In this document: piece by piece, positions 13,028 to 23,218 of the stretch | Layout of the letters: each line of letters opens with the position of its first letter | How positions within the stretch are numbered: the first letter of the stretch is position 1 | Source of the DNA: Proales similis | Taxonomy: Eukaryota > Rotifera > Eurotatoria > Ploima > Proalidae | NCBI GenBank assembly: GCA_019059635.1 | Contig: JAGVRJ010000001.1 | Location: 2,790,001 to 2,854,000, forward strand | DNA length: 64,000 nt | Reading direction: 5' to 3' | Notes under the pieces: generated by a model | Told to the model about the DNA's origin: nothing | Database searches by the model: none | Seen by the model: the letters and a program-made list of their open reading frames with translations, nothing else | Made by a program: the position numbers and the translations under genes

Positions 13028-15867
13028 CAAAATGGGACAAACGTCGTCTGTTGGTCTGGACACGAAACGTCTTGAGACTAATGAGACACCTCTGATTTCA
13101 TGTCAATTCTTAAATAGAAAGGCGGCGCAGACCTTTCGCTTAATTTCGCATCAAGAGTCAATCGAATCGTAGAACAAGCGAGCAGGCAGCGACGTTACGA
13201 GCAAGAGAGTCGAATTCAGAGACACAGAGAATGGTTGCAACTACCTTTTGGCTGGATAGGGCTTCAGTCAATCGAATCACAAGCCGACTCCACAGCTCGA
13301 GTGCGCCCGTGTACATGCTCTTCAATTGGACAGAGTTTTGGATAGGAGCGTTGGGTTTTTTAAAAAACATGAAAACAAGCGTAAATATTGGCACTGCTGT
13401 TCTATTTGTTAAGCTGCTTTATTAAGTTTTAATCCAGATCGGCGTTGGAACAAACCAACAAGTGAACGAGTGAACAAATCGAATGACGAAAGAGCAATCA
13501 GAAAACGAAAAAATGGGATTTTTTTAGAAAGTGAATTTTGAAGCAGCAAATTGAAGCAGCCAGAGCACCACGTTCAGATGAAAGCGTTTCTTGTTCAAAC
13601 AAGCGATTTCCAAGACCGTATGTTGTGGAGCGTATGTGTATGTTGGCACACTTCTCAACCGACGAGCACTTAAGCCGGCCATGCTGCATAAAACAATATA
13701 AAGAGCTATTTTTTCTAAAGAGGTTTTGGACGCCCGCTCGCTTGATCGCCTGCCTGCCTGCCTCTAGCCCAGGACTCTATCTCTGAATTCCTTCAACTGC
13801 TTCAACAAGCAAATTATATAACCGAATTAAAGCGCTGTTTGTTTATGCTTTGCTTAAGCGTCCGCGTGATTGTTGAGTTTATCTTTTATTTTTTCTCTTG
13901 CCTCTCTCTTTCTTGTTCCCTTTTGCATTGTTTCTCAATTTTCTCTCTTTTTGGCCACATGAGCGCCGAGCGAGATTTGTTTCGGCGCCGACTATTATTA
14001 GTTCATTGTTGTGGTGAGCATTGTTGCATTATTGGCAACTGTCGATAATGGCCGAGCATCCGTCTACGCGGTCCGTCCGCACACATGACCTAGCTTCGAT
14101 CCGAAACAAATCGAATAATGGCCGAATTTAATTACAAACACAAGTGAACGACCTTTACAGGCGTGCAAACATCAGAGCGCTACGCTCAAATAATCTGGTT
14201 GACTTTTCAATTGTACGCACACTCGACCAAGAGCAGAGGAGGAGGAGGGGATGGACGTTGAGTGGGCAGGCTCTAGTGCCCTGCTGACATTTCGCGTCCA
14301 TTCTACCAAATTATTTGCTCGCAAATATTTCGCTTACGTGATCGACGTGTGCATCTAGTGCGCGAGCCAAAATTGAATTCGCATCGACCGATACTCAGTT
14401 CGCACTGAAACGCCGCTATGGGCCATTCAGAGACTGGCAAACAGATTGCCTCCGACACAAGGCATTGAAGTTGAAGCAGAAGCTGTGTTTTCAATTAAGA
14501 ATCGAGCAACAGGCCGCTTACTCGATTAGAGCCTCAGCAGCTTTCAAATCTAATTACAATCACTTGCAATAACAAATTGCGCCTATGGTCAGCAAGTTTC
14601 ATTCTAATGGCAATCGTGCCCTCACTGGCTCGGCAAGTGTCAATTACAGCAGAGGCAGCGAGCCGTACTGAGATGCTCGATCAAGCGAATAATACCAATC
14701 GCCTGAGCAAGTGTGCCTGCCTGAGCATCATTTGCACTAGGACTAGCGGGCCCGGCAAAGGTCAGAGCTAATATTCAGTCAGCTCGATTTGTTTGTGTAC
14801 GAGTATGCGAGTCTGCCGGCCAAGCGGTTGAGTGAATGGGCTAGTGAGAATTGAATGCGCTTTTGAAAGGCGTTCAGTCGCTGCCGGGCCCGGCCCATCA
14901 CAAACAATGCGCAACCAAATATACTGCCTGGCCATCGCCGTGGTCATCTAATCCTCAAGTGTGTTAGAATAGCGTCGCTCAGACGGATGAGATGTGAATA
15001 TTCTTTTGCTAATCTCGGCTGCGGCTGAAGCGAGGCCAGTTGTCGACCAGCTAAGCTCAATTGGGTCACTTTACAGAGTAGTGTGAGGGTGATAGCGCTC
15101 TGATTGATCCAGGCGGTCCAACCCTGGTTATGGGTTCGCGTTGCAATTACACAATTAATATTTATTGGCCATTAGGCGCTTAGAGGTGCGAGGCCGCTCG
15201 ATGTGTCCAATAGTGACCGTAGCGGTCTCTATCAAAGCCCTGGATGGCGATGGGAGAGTGTCTAAGAACGGTGGCATTTGCAACCTGAGACCAGGGCGGC
15301 ACTGATCGGTGCGTTACATCACACAATGGCGGCTTCGATCACGCAGACAGGCAACAGGGCCTGCTCGATTGAATAATTCAATTAAGAAATTGTCAAACGG
15401 GATTACGGCAGAATCTCAAACGCCGGAAGGCCGCTGAGACTTAATTGGATCATAGCGTTCGTGTATATAAAATGAAGCCCCCCCCCCGTCCAGATAGGGA
15501 ACAGATAGGCACAGTTCTACGGCTAACAGAAGCCATGAAAAGAAAACAACAACAACAACAACGTCAATCTGTGTATGAGCACTTAAGCGAACTCAGTGTG
15601 CTTGTTCACAGTTTTCTGTTGTCTAGTCGAGCTTGCCTGTGTGCAGCGTCCATTCTCACCTCACTTACCTATTTGCGGATTAAATCAAGCTTCTCATTAA
15701 TAATTGGCACTCATAGCCTCCCGTTTTGTTCGCTCACGCTGCTCGTCTGCCCTGGCGTGATTTTTGATTAAATATTTCACCACAATCAATCAAACAATCT
15801 CAATTACATAATTGTTGCCTGGTCTTCACCAAGCCAAACAATATTTCAATTAGAGCCTCTAAGTCGC

Positions 15868-15875
15868 TATAAATA
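15868..15875 (+). promoter_or_regulatory. TATA box of the RASSF gene
   Basis: A perfect TATAAATA lies 94 bases before the ATG at 15962, and TCATCA about 25 bases downstream could serve as the initiator. Spacing fits a core promoter with a short 5' untranslated region. Confidence 0.65.
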
Positions 15876-15961
15876 GCGCTCGCTTGTCCCAGCGTCTAAT
15901 CATCAATCTTTCTCCAGTCTAGATCTTAAACACAAGTCAGAGACCAGAATTCGTACAAAAC

Positions 15962-17305
15962 ATGGAACCAATAATCGATCGAATGGCAATCAACGTCAAC
16001 GGCCTCGACAAGTTCGCCACTGGCCTGACCAAGCGAACTACCGTGGACCAAGTCAAGTTCGCGATGCTTTCCGTCACCGACCCCGCGTTCAAGCCCGAGC
16101 ACATTGACGATTACGGCGTGTTCGAGCAGTGGCAAGGCAACGAGCGTCTTCTCGACGGAAGGCTTAAAATCAACAAGCTGCTGAAAATGTGGCAGAATCT
16201 GCCCGGCGATCAGCTCTCAGTTGTCAAATTTGTGATCAAGAAAAGGAAGCCACAGATCAAGCTGGTCTATCGTGATGTCAACTCGATTGAAGTCAAAGAG
16301 CCCAAGCGATCTGTCGAGTCGAAGAAATACGCCTTTTGCACGCTATCGCCATCGGTGCAGAAAACATGGAATGCGGAGAAAGTCAGAAGAAAGAGCGCCT
16401 ATATTGAGAAGCGATTGGCCCGTCTCGGCCTCGAAGAGTCGACTGTGTCTAGCTCGCTCTCATCTGACGCAGCCGACGAGTCGAGCACTGACGAGGACCG
16501 CGGCGAAAGTCGACGATACGCTTCAATCCGGCGATACCATCGATCGAAAAAATCCACAATCAAACAAGGCAAAGAGATGAAGAAGAGCTTTATCGAGCTG
16601 GTCGCCAAACAAAGCAGCATTCTTGACAACCAGGTGTCGCAGATCTGCGGTCTAGACGCCGATTTGGCCAAGCAAGAGAATCGACGCCGTGCCAAGTCGA
16701 CCGATCGTTTGTGTGTTGATGCCCGGGACGTCGAGGAAGCGTTCGGAATTGTGGACCCCGAGCTGCAAGGCAAGTACAGCGAGCTGTTGAGCAAGTACAT
16801 CACAATGGAGGGCACTCTGAGCAGCAATTTGAGCAACATCGAGTCGATGAAGAGACAGTTGAGCGAGCTGCAGACCACGGAGAACGGCGCTCTTCAATTA
16901 AACCAGTGTTTAATTAGTAGCCAGAAGATTGGCGAATCGCAGGAAAAGAAGCTCGCCGAAATGACACACACTCTCGGTCGCCTCGACGACATGATCGCGC
17001 TCAAGACCCAGTTCATCGAGTCGCTCGAAAACGAACTTCAAACTTTGGAACAAGCACAGCAGCGCGAGAAGCCCGTCTGGGTTCCCAACCAGACGTCAAA
17101 GCGAGCCATGACAACCTACTCGTCGACGTCGTCAACATCGTCGAGCTCCTCTGTTCTCACGTCAGTCTCGGCCAAAATCAATCCGCTCTACTGCTCTCAG
17201 CAGATGACGCATAAGTCGTGCGCTCTCGCTGACAACGACTCCGACACCGGCATCAGCTCAGTCAACTCTGAAGACTACGGCCAGCAGCTCGAAACTCTCG
17301 TCTAA
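15962..17305 (+). CDS. N-terminal Ras-association protein (RASSF7/8/9/10-like)
   Basis: Single-exon frame of 447 residues. Residues about 7-95 look like a Ras-association (ubiquitin-like) fold: INVNGLDKFATGLTKRTTVD at the start, then a WQGNERLLDG turn and LSVVKFVIKK as the last strand. An RA domain at the very N-terminus without a C-terminal SARAH domain is the hallmark of RASSF7-10. A basic and serine-rich linker follows, then a long coiled coil at about 265-375. Near the end SDTGISSVNSED resembles the C-terminal SDTGLSS-type motif I recall from RASSF9/10. The last residues are ETLV, a class I PDZ ligand. The family acts in mitosis, epithelial polarity and vesicle recycling. Intronless, with a TATA box upstream and AATAAA at 17419. 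The next gene begins only 270 bp later on the same strand. Confidence 0.85.
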   Translation: MEPIIDRMAINVNGLDKFATGLTKRTTVDQVKFAMLSVTDPAFKPEHIDDYGVFEQWQGNERLLDGRLKINKLLKMWQNLPGDQLSVVKFVIKKRKPQIKLVYRDVNSIEVKEPKRSVESKKYAFCTLSPSVQKTWNAEKVRRKSAYIEKRLARLGLEESTVSSSLSSDAADESSTDEDRGESRRYASIRRYHRSKKSTIKQGKEMKKSFIELVAKQSSILDNQVSQICGLDADLAKQENRRRAKSTDRLCVDARDVEEAFGIVDPELQGKYSELLSKYITMEGTLSSNLSNIESMKRQLSELQTTENGALQLNQCLISSQKIGESQEKKLAEMTHTLGRLDDMIALKTQFIESLENELQTLEQAQQREKPVWVPNQTSKRAMTTYSSTSSTSSSSSVLTSVSAKINPLYCSQQMTHKSCALADNDSDTGISSVNSEDYGQQLETLV

Positions 17306-17418
17306 GCCCCTCTCTTCAAAATTGTTTTTTTTTTATTGCGATTACTGTATAGCTATATCCTGCTTAATCCTTTGTTAGTCTTGTACAAAAAAAGCTGAAT
17401 TTTAATTTATACCGCCAT

Positions 17419-17424
17419 AATAAA
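17419..17424 (+). terminator. Polyadenylation signal of the RASSF gene
   Basis: AATAAA lies 114 bases after the RASSF stop, followed by TG- and T-rich sequence. It leaves about 150 bases to the ATG of the downstream Vint gene. Confidence 0.7.
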
Positions 17425-17577
17425 ATCAAAATTAATTGAAGCAACGAATTTTTGCGAGTTTTTGCCCCGCACAACTCATTACACATAATTGTCTGTGGTT
17501 GTGAAATTACTCGTTTGGCAACCATTGAGCGATTGTGGCAAACATGTTCTCATTGGAGATTAGCTCTATTGCAAGAA

Positions 17578-19680
17578 ATGAACGCCAACATACCAACCGA
17601 GTATCTGTGTCCCATATCGCAGGGCCTGATGAACGATCCAGTGACGCTTCAGTGCGGTCACACGTTCGAAAGAGAGAACTTGACCGACTGGCTGGCAGAT
17701 CATGAATCGTGTCCGTTGTGCCGGCATCATCAAACGCCAGGCGCCATTGCGACCAATTACTCGTTGAAGAGTCTGATCGAGAACTACCGCCTGCAGAATC
17801 CGACAGTCGAGTCGAGCTCGTCGCCACTGCCCGAGCTGCCGTCTGAGCAAGCCTTGTTCCAAGTCGGCGATGAAGAAGTAAACGAGCAATCGCTGGCAGC
17901 GAACGTTTCTATCACCTACCAGGAGAACGACTCGCTTGTTTGCTTGTCGATCAAGACAAAGGCCAAGAGCGAGAAGCGACCTAACGCGTTTGTATGCGTC
18001 ATCGACATCTCCGGCTCTATGGGCGAAGTGGTCGGCAGAGCGGAGGGCAACAAAGCATTCTGCCGACTTGATTTGACCAAGCACGTGCTAAATGTGCTCA
18101 TTTCGTCGCTGGGCGAAATGGACTCGCTCTCGCTGATCACATTCTCCGACGAGTCGGTCGAAGTGTTTCCGATGGCGGCCATGACCCGCGAGAACAAGCG
18201 AAAGGCCAAAATGTGCGTAAAAGCCATGAGTCCTCAAATGTCGACTTACACGGGCCCGGCCATTCGTCTCGCTTACGAGCGCATCAAGACTGCGCCCAAA
18301 AACAGCGCCAAGTCAATCATTTTATTGACGGACGGCATCGACTCGCAGGGCTCGGACATTTTACTTCAAACGTTCGATCGCATCGACAAGCCGGACGGCG
18401 TGCAGTTCAGCACGTTCGGATTCTCCAATGGAATTCTGTCCGAAACTCTGCAGACGCTGGCCATCAAAGGCCGTGGCATGTTCGGCTTCATTCCAGACCA
18501 GTCGATGATCGGCACCGTGTTTGTCAACTATTTGTCGAGCACATTTCAAATATTCGCCCAGGACGTGAGCGTTGACATCGGCAGCGATTACGAGTTTGTC
18601 AACAAACACGAGCAAAAGAAAATCACTTTGTACTATGGCCGCACTCGACATTTCCTTTTGAAGCCGAGTGCAAGTGGAAATAAGAAGCTCAAGGTCAGAC
18701 TTCAAATCGGTCCGCAGAGTTTCCACACTGTCGAGCCGAGACAAGAACTGAACGAAGAAGCATTCAAATTTCAAGTGGCACGATACAAAATGTTCGAACT
18801 TCTCTACCATCCGAATGTGCCCAATGTGCAGCTGGCAGTCTACATGGACTGCAAAGAGCTTCAGAACGCCGCCTTTTTGAGCGAGCTGAAGCAGACTGGC
18901 GAGACAGCAGATGCCAACTTTGAGCAAATCAAGCTCTCGTTCGACTACTGGGGCACCTGGGGCGGTCATTATTTCCGCTCGTTTGGCTTTGGCCACTTGC
19001 TCGAGCAGTGTCTTAACTTTAAATCGCCATCAATGGAGGCATATCGAACGCCTGAGTTTGACCAAATTGTTGACAAACTCACCGATCTATTCATAACTCT
19101 TCCGCCGCCGAAACCGAGCGCAGTTGCTTACGACTCGTCGATGGGCAGTGTTACGATGAGTAACATTATGAACCGCAACAACGGCTGCATGGCATCGCAC
19201 TGCCGCGTCAGACTTGCGTCCGGTGAACTCAAGCGACTGGACGAGCTTAAAAAAGGCGACCAGCTCGCTAACGGGGCCCAAGTCCGTTGTGTGGTAAAGT
19301 CAACTTATCAAGGGCCAATGATCCGACTCGGCCACTTGCAGATAACTCCCTACCACCCGATCAGAGTGTCTGGTCAATGGCATTTCCCCGCTCTGGTTGA
19401 CTCAAGACAAGAGGCCAACCAAGGCCGTGAAGAGATTTCCGTCTGCAATCTAGTTCTAAATCAGCATCACGTGGCAAATGTTGAAGGAATTGAATGCGTG
19501 ACACTGGGCCATGGATTTGTTGACGATGTTGTTCGCCATCCTTACTACGGCACCGAGCTTGTTCTAAAAGATTTGCAAACAATGCCAGGCTGGACGGAGG
19601 GCCTTGTCGAGCTGAACGATTTCCTGGTCGAGCGCGATGCAGATCAACTCGTCACTGGCATCAGAATTGCAGCGTATTAG
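17578..19680 (+). CDS. U-box / von Willebrand A / Hint (Vint) protein
   Basis: Intronless frame of 700 residues; the first in-frame ATG is at 17578, directly before the first domain. Residues 8-75 form a U-box/RING-like E3 ligase fold (YLCPISQGLM, QCGHTFERENL, CPLCR). A VWA domain follows at about 135-330, with the MIDAS motif D143-x-S145-x-S147 and candidate metal ligands T225 and D252 (LLTDG). About 340-530 matches the position of the Vwaint region. The C-terminus is a Hint domain: nucleophile C537 in NNGCMASHC, then RLDELKKGDQL and the conserved TxxH as T590-P-Y-H593, ending at residue 700. Hint domains of inteins and hedgehogs cleave the peptide bond before the first cysteine. Here that would release U-box plus VWA from the Hint part. 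No signal peptide, so probably cytosolic. The architecture corresponds to Pfam Vint/Vwaint families known in scattered protists, fungi and invertebrates. Confidence 0.88.
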   Translation: MNANIPTEYLCPISQGLMNDPVTLQCGHTFERENLTDWLADHESCPLCRHHQTPGAIATNYSLKSLIENYRLQNPTVESSSSPLPELPSEQALFQVGDEEVNEQSLAANVSITYQENDSLVCLSIKTKAKSEKRPNAFVCVIDISGSMGEVVGRAEGNKAFCRLDLTKHVLNVLISSLGEMDSLSLITFSDESVEVFPMAAMTRENKRKAKMCVKAMSPQMSTYTGPAIRLAYERIKTAPKNSAKSIILLTDGIDSQGSDILLQTFDRIDKPDGVQFSTFGFSNGILSETLQTLAIKGRGMFGFIPDQSMIGTVFVNYLSSTFQIFAQDVSVDIGSDYEFVNKHEQKKITLYYGRTRHFLLKPSASGNKKLKVRLQIGPQSFHTVEPRQELNEEAFKFQVARYKMFELLYHPNVPNVQLAVYMDCKELQNAAFLSELKQTGETADANFEQIKLSFDYWGTWGGHYFRSFGFGHLLEQCLNFKSPSMEAYRTPEFDQIVDKLTDLFITLPPPKPSAVAYDSSMGSVTMSNIMNRNNGCMASHCRVRLASGELKRLDELKKGDQLANGAQVRCVVKSTYQGPMIRLGHLQITPYHPIRVSGQWHFPALVDSRQEANQGREEISVCNLVLNQHHVANVEGIECVTLGHGFVDDVVRHPYYGTELVLKDLQTMPGWTEGLVELNDFLVERDADQLVTGIRIAAY

Positions 19681-19749
19681 CCACGAGGCATTAATTGCCA
19701 TCCAGAGAAAACTCAGCGTCTTGAACCACTTTAGTATTCTATATTTTTT

Positions 19750-19755
19750 AATAAA
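19750..19755 (+). terminator. Polyadenylation signal of the Vint gene
   Basis: AATAAA 70 bases after the stop of the U-box/VWA/Vint gene, about 110 bases before the stop codon of the convergent LEKR1-like gene. Confidence 0.65.
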
Positions 19756-19860
19756 AAAACAATTAAAAAACGAATCGGAAATTTGAAATTACACATTTAA
19801 GTAGACGCAGAGAGCAAAGAGAGGAGTGGAAAGCGAAACAAGCGAGAAAATTTTGAGAAT

Positions 19861-22844
19861 CTATTTGCGCGAGACCAGCAACGATATTTTGCGCTTGTTT
19901 TCACTCAGCGGATTTTTGCTCGCGTTTATGTTCTTTGAGTAGCTGGAGAGTTCAGAGATTTTCTTGAACAACTCGACGGGCTCGGTTGAAGATTCACTCG
20001 CATTGGCGGTCATTTGCGCGAGCGCCCGACTCGTTCTGTTGAACGAGTCGATCGGACGAGAGTGCGACTCTAGATTGCTTTTCTCCGACACTGCTCGACT
20101 CGAGCCGACCGTGCTGTTTCGTCTGGCGTTTCTGCTCGAGTTGACGCTTGAGTTCATAAACGCTGATCGCTGATTCTGAGAGACCTCGTTGAGATTTTTC
20201 GCAAAGCTCTTGGAGCCGTTCATTTTCTCAGGCGACTGGTTCACGTCGATGAGACCGTTCCGACTCGGCTTGTTTCCTGATGGCTTGATCTGGGGCATTT
20301 GTTGATTCGAAACTTGGAAGAGCAGCTCGTGCTTTAGAACGTTTCCTTCATTATCCTTAATTGTCGGCTTACATGCGTTCTTTCTAAACTCGAACAACTC
20401 GTCGCGTTTCTCGTCAAGTCTTTCCAGCAGCTCTTGTCGCTCCATGCATTCCTTTGACACGGTCTCGTGCAGGGCCTTGATCTTAATCGTCCAATTAAAC
20501 AGACCTAAGCCATCAATTGAGTCGTCAACTGAGTCTTGTTTGTACCTCTTCTTTGTAATTTTCGATCTGTGCTTCCAGATTCCTCAGTCGGCTCTCGTTT
20601 TCACTCAGCTGCGCGTTTTTACAAAAGAGCTCCTCTTTGAGCCGTGACATGTTCTCCAGCGTCTCTTCGTTTGTGTATCTTTCTGTGAACCGCGTTCGAA
20701 CATTACTTGAGCAAATAAGCGGCTAAAGAGTGAATGAATCGAACTCACCGAGCCGTTCATGAAGCTCTTTGGTTATCTTTCTGAACTTTTCCACTTCTTG
20801 TCGCAGCTTTTTCTCGCTGCTCAGCTTTTCGTCGTGCATTCGCCTCAGCTCGCTCATCAGATTTTTCTTCTCCGCCTCGACCAAACTCAGACGGCTGTTG
20901 GCTTCGTCAGACCGCTCGGTGCTCAGCTCGTTGAACTTGGCGTAGAGCTCGTTGTACTTTTGCTTTTGAATTTCCAACTCCTGCCAAATGAGGTTCAAGT
21001 TGTCAAATATTTCAAGTCTGTCCTTTTAGACTTGAGTGCTTACAATTCGGAATCCGTCTCTCAGCTCTTCTTCGCGCTTCTCCAGCTCTTGTTCGTGAGT
21101 TTTTCTCTGCTTGCGCAATTCAAACTCCAGTCTCTCCGACCAGTCGCCGTCAGACTTGAGTTTCTCCTTAAAGCTCTCCTTCAACCTGGTCAGCTCGTAC
21201 TTGTGCGTCAGTAGCATCGATTCTCTGCTCAAGTAAACAAGTCGCATTTAGGCCTTCGAATGTGTTGAAGCGAAACTGCTGCTCTTGCCTGTCACTTTCC
21301 ATTTCGCCCAGTTTCTCTCTCAGCTTTTCCACTTCATCCTTTGTCTTGTTCATTTCGTCTTTGATTTGAATTAACATCGGAATTTGAGCGAATCCAAGAA
21401 GCGGTCACTTACCAACAGTCGACTGATGCGTGGCGAGTATTTCCTTTTCGAATTCATCTTTCTCATCGAATCTTCGCTTCATGCTCTCAAGCTCTTTGCG
21501 CAGACTTTCTTCCAGTTCTCTGGTCTGTTTCACTTGGCTGCTCTGCGTCGAACGCTCTCTCTCCAGCTCCCTTCAGAATTCAGTTCTTTAACCAAATCTG
21601 GTCTTCAGGCCCTTTTTCTCCTCGTCTTACTCTATTTCGTTCTTTAACTGTTTGATCAATTCGATTTTCGTCTGCTGGTCTGCTTCGAGACGTTTAGCCT
21701 TGGAATCGAGTTCTGAAGAAACCGAGCTGCTTGTACTTGGGTCGTAAGAAATTGCTCAAGACCACAGTTACCTGCGCAGTGGCTGCTGATTGACCTGTGC
21801 TCGTTTTCCAGCTCTTTCATTCTCGTCAGCAAGTTATTTGCCGAGTTGAGCTCGTCGCTCAGTCTCTGCACTTTTTCGCTCAACACTTTCTTTTCATTGC
21901 GCATCGACTCAAACTCGTCGACTGAGACACTCGCTCTGTTCTTTAGCTGTTCGCTCTCCACTTGCAGTTTGCTCAGTTGACTGTTGAGCTCGGCAATCTC
22001 TTCATCTTTGTTTCTCTTTTCTTTTGCAACAATTGGCCAAGTTTGAAAATTGAGAGCAGAAAACAAATTTACCGCGAGCGAGTTTAACATCGGCCGTTTC
22101 GAGCTGATTTCTCAATATCTCAAAGTATTGTCCGATCGAGACAAGTTCGTTCTGAGCTGTTTGCTTCAACTCTGACAGCCTGTGTTTAAGATTTGCAGCT
22201 TCGGTCTTGGTTGCCATGGCAACCGAATCGTAGCTGCTCGCTTTCTCCCTAAAACGGCGTCCACGAATGATAGACACGTTCGGATTGTGACCATTCGACT
22301 CACTTTTGATGTTGAAGGTCACATTGCAGAGTGTAGTTCTCATCGGTGAGCTCTTGATTCAGCTGATTCAAGCGGTCTATGCTAATTTGACGAGATTCCA
22401 GGTCTTTGTTTATCGAGTTTATCCTGTCGAGTTGAAACAGAGTGTTCTGATCGTTGCTTTTAGGAAAAAAACGGCCCAAGTGAAGAGGGTTACATTTGAA
22501 TTCGATCGGCGAGCTTCTCTTCTAGGTCTTGCACTCTGAGCTCTTGCTCTCGCTTGTACTGTTCGAATTGAGTTAGTTTCAGCTTTGACAGATCGTAGTC
22601 TTTTAGTTGAGTCTCTAGCTCCTTGGCAGCGCACGTTTTAGATTCTCTTGAATCATTAGGCAATAGAGAGAGCCCATAATTGGCTTACTTCGATTCTGAG
22701 CTCCAGCTTTTTTATTTCGTTGTGAATTAGATAGCTGACGCCACAGAATTGACACACAGTTTCTTCTCGGCTCATTTTGAGTATTTCCTCCGGCAGCGGG
22801 TAAACGGGCGAATGCTTTTCAAACACGCTCTCCCTCTCGGCCAT
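19861..22844 (-). CDS. LEKR1-like coiled-coil protein
   Basis: About twelve exons, reading leftwards from the ATG at 22844. Exon 1 (22689-22844) encodes YPLPEEILKMSREETVCQFC and GVSYLIHNE, which match the N-terminal signature I recall for leucine-, glutamate- and lysine-rich protein 1 (LEKR1). All following exons are long heptad coiled coil, joined by introns of about 40-75 nt; phases agree for exon 2 (from 22621, GAG CTA GAG), exon 3 ending QHQK, exon 4 KASSYDSVAMATKTEAANLK, and onward. The apparent frame break near 21240 disappears with an intron from GTGACA (about 21291) to an acceptor just before AATCGATG. The last exon (about 19861-20475) is serine- and asparagine-rich and not coiled. 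The single FC-x-V cysteine pair may be a small metal site. Function is poorly known; a centrosomal or ciliary role is only inference. The gene converges with the Vint gene and is divergent from SARS2. Confidence 0.7.
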
Positions 22845-23218
22845 GTCCGTCTCTCCGTGCTTCTCTCGCTCTCCCAGTTGCAATCAAATTTCTCGTTATT
22901 TTGCTCCGTCCCTCTCTGTCTCTTTCTGTCTGATTGGAAAAAAATAAAATTGAAATTTTCTATGCGCACACACACACACACACACGCAACAGGGTGAATA
23001 AGCAAAGGCATTTCTCACTCGGCACAAAAGTGGGCCAAAAACTGCACCGACGAACGAGCGAATTTCTTCTCTCGTCACCGGGCCAGCAAGCGAATCATGC
23101 ACTCGCAAATCGTGCTCATTATAATTGAGTCTGATTGGACGGGTCTCGGTAAAGACTAAATTTCATGTTCTACTGCGGGTTTTGATGGACGCGTACAAAT
23201 AGTTTGTAGAGCAAAAGA
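22845..23218. promoter_or_regulatory. Bidirectional promoter region LEKR1-like / SARS2
   Basis: 374 bp between two divergent start codons, so both promoters must lie here. It contains a CA repeat at about 22970-22985. No TATA box or coding exon seen. Confidence 0.55.

Larger units (their letters stand above)
10698..15961. other. Gene-poor region, 5.3 kb
   Basis: No gene could be supported. An AATAAA at about 10861 likely ends the J-domain transcript. Simple repeats include AAG repeats near 11210-11230, a GAT repeat near 11237-11251, CA near 11291-11307, GT near 13003-13027, a CTGC repeat near 13748-13763, a C run at 15479-15487 and CAA repeats near 15547-15562. The rest is unique-looking sequence with many AATTAA-type and CAAG-type words, upstream of the RASSF gene. 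Open frames here begin mostly at non-ATG codons or lack plausible composition. Confidence 0.5.

Noticed and set aside
14577-14771. Frame that looks like a signal peptide
   Set aside because: It begins at TTG, not ATG, and the hydrophobic part lies before the first methionine; no splice partner.
15121-15150. GGTTCGC motif resembling a tRNA B box
   Set aside because: No partner A box, T stem or acceptor stem in the correct positions.
21230-21300. Apparent frameshift in the LEKR1-like gene
   Set aside because: A GTGACA donor and an acceptor just before AATCGATG restore the coiled-coil frame, so no pseudogene call is needed.
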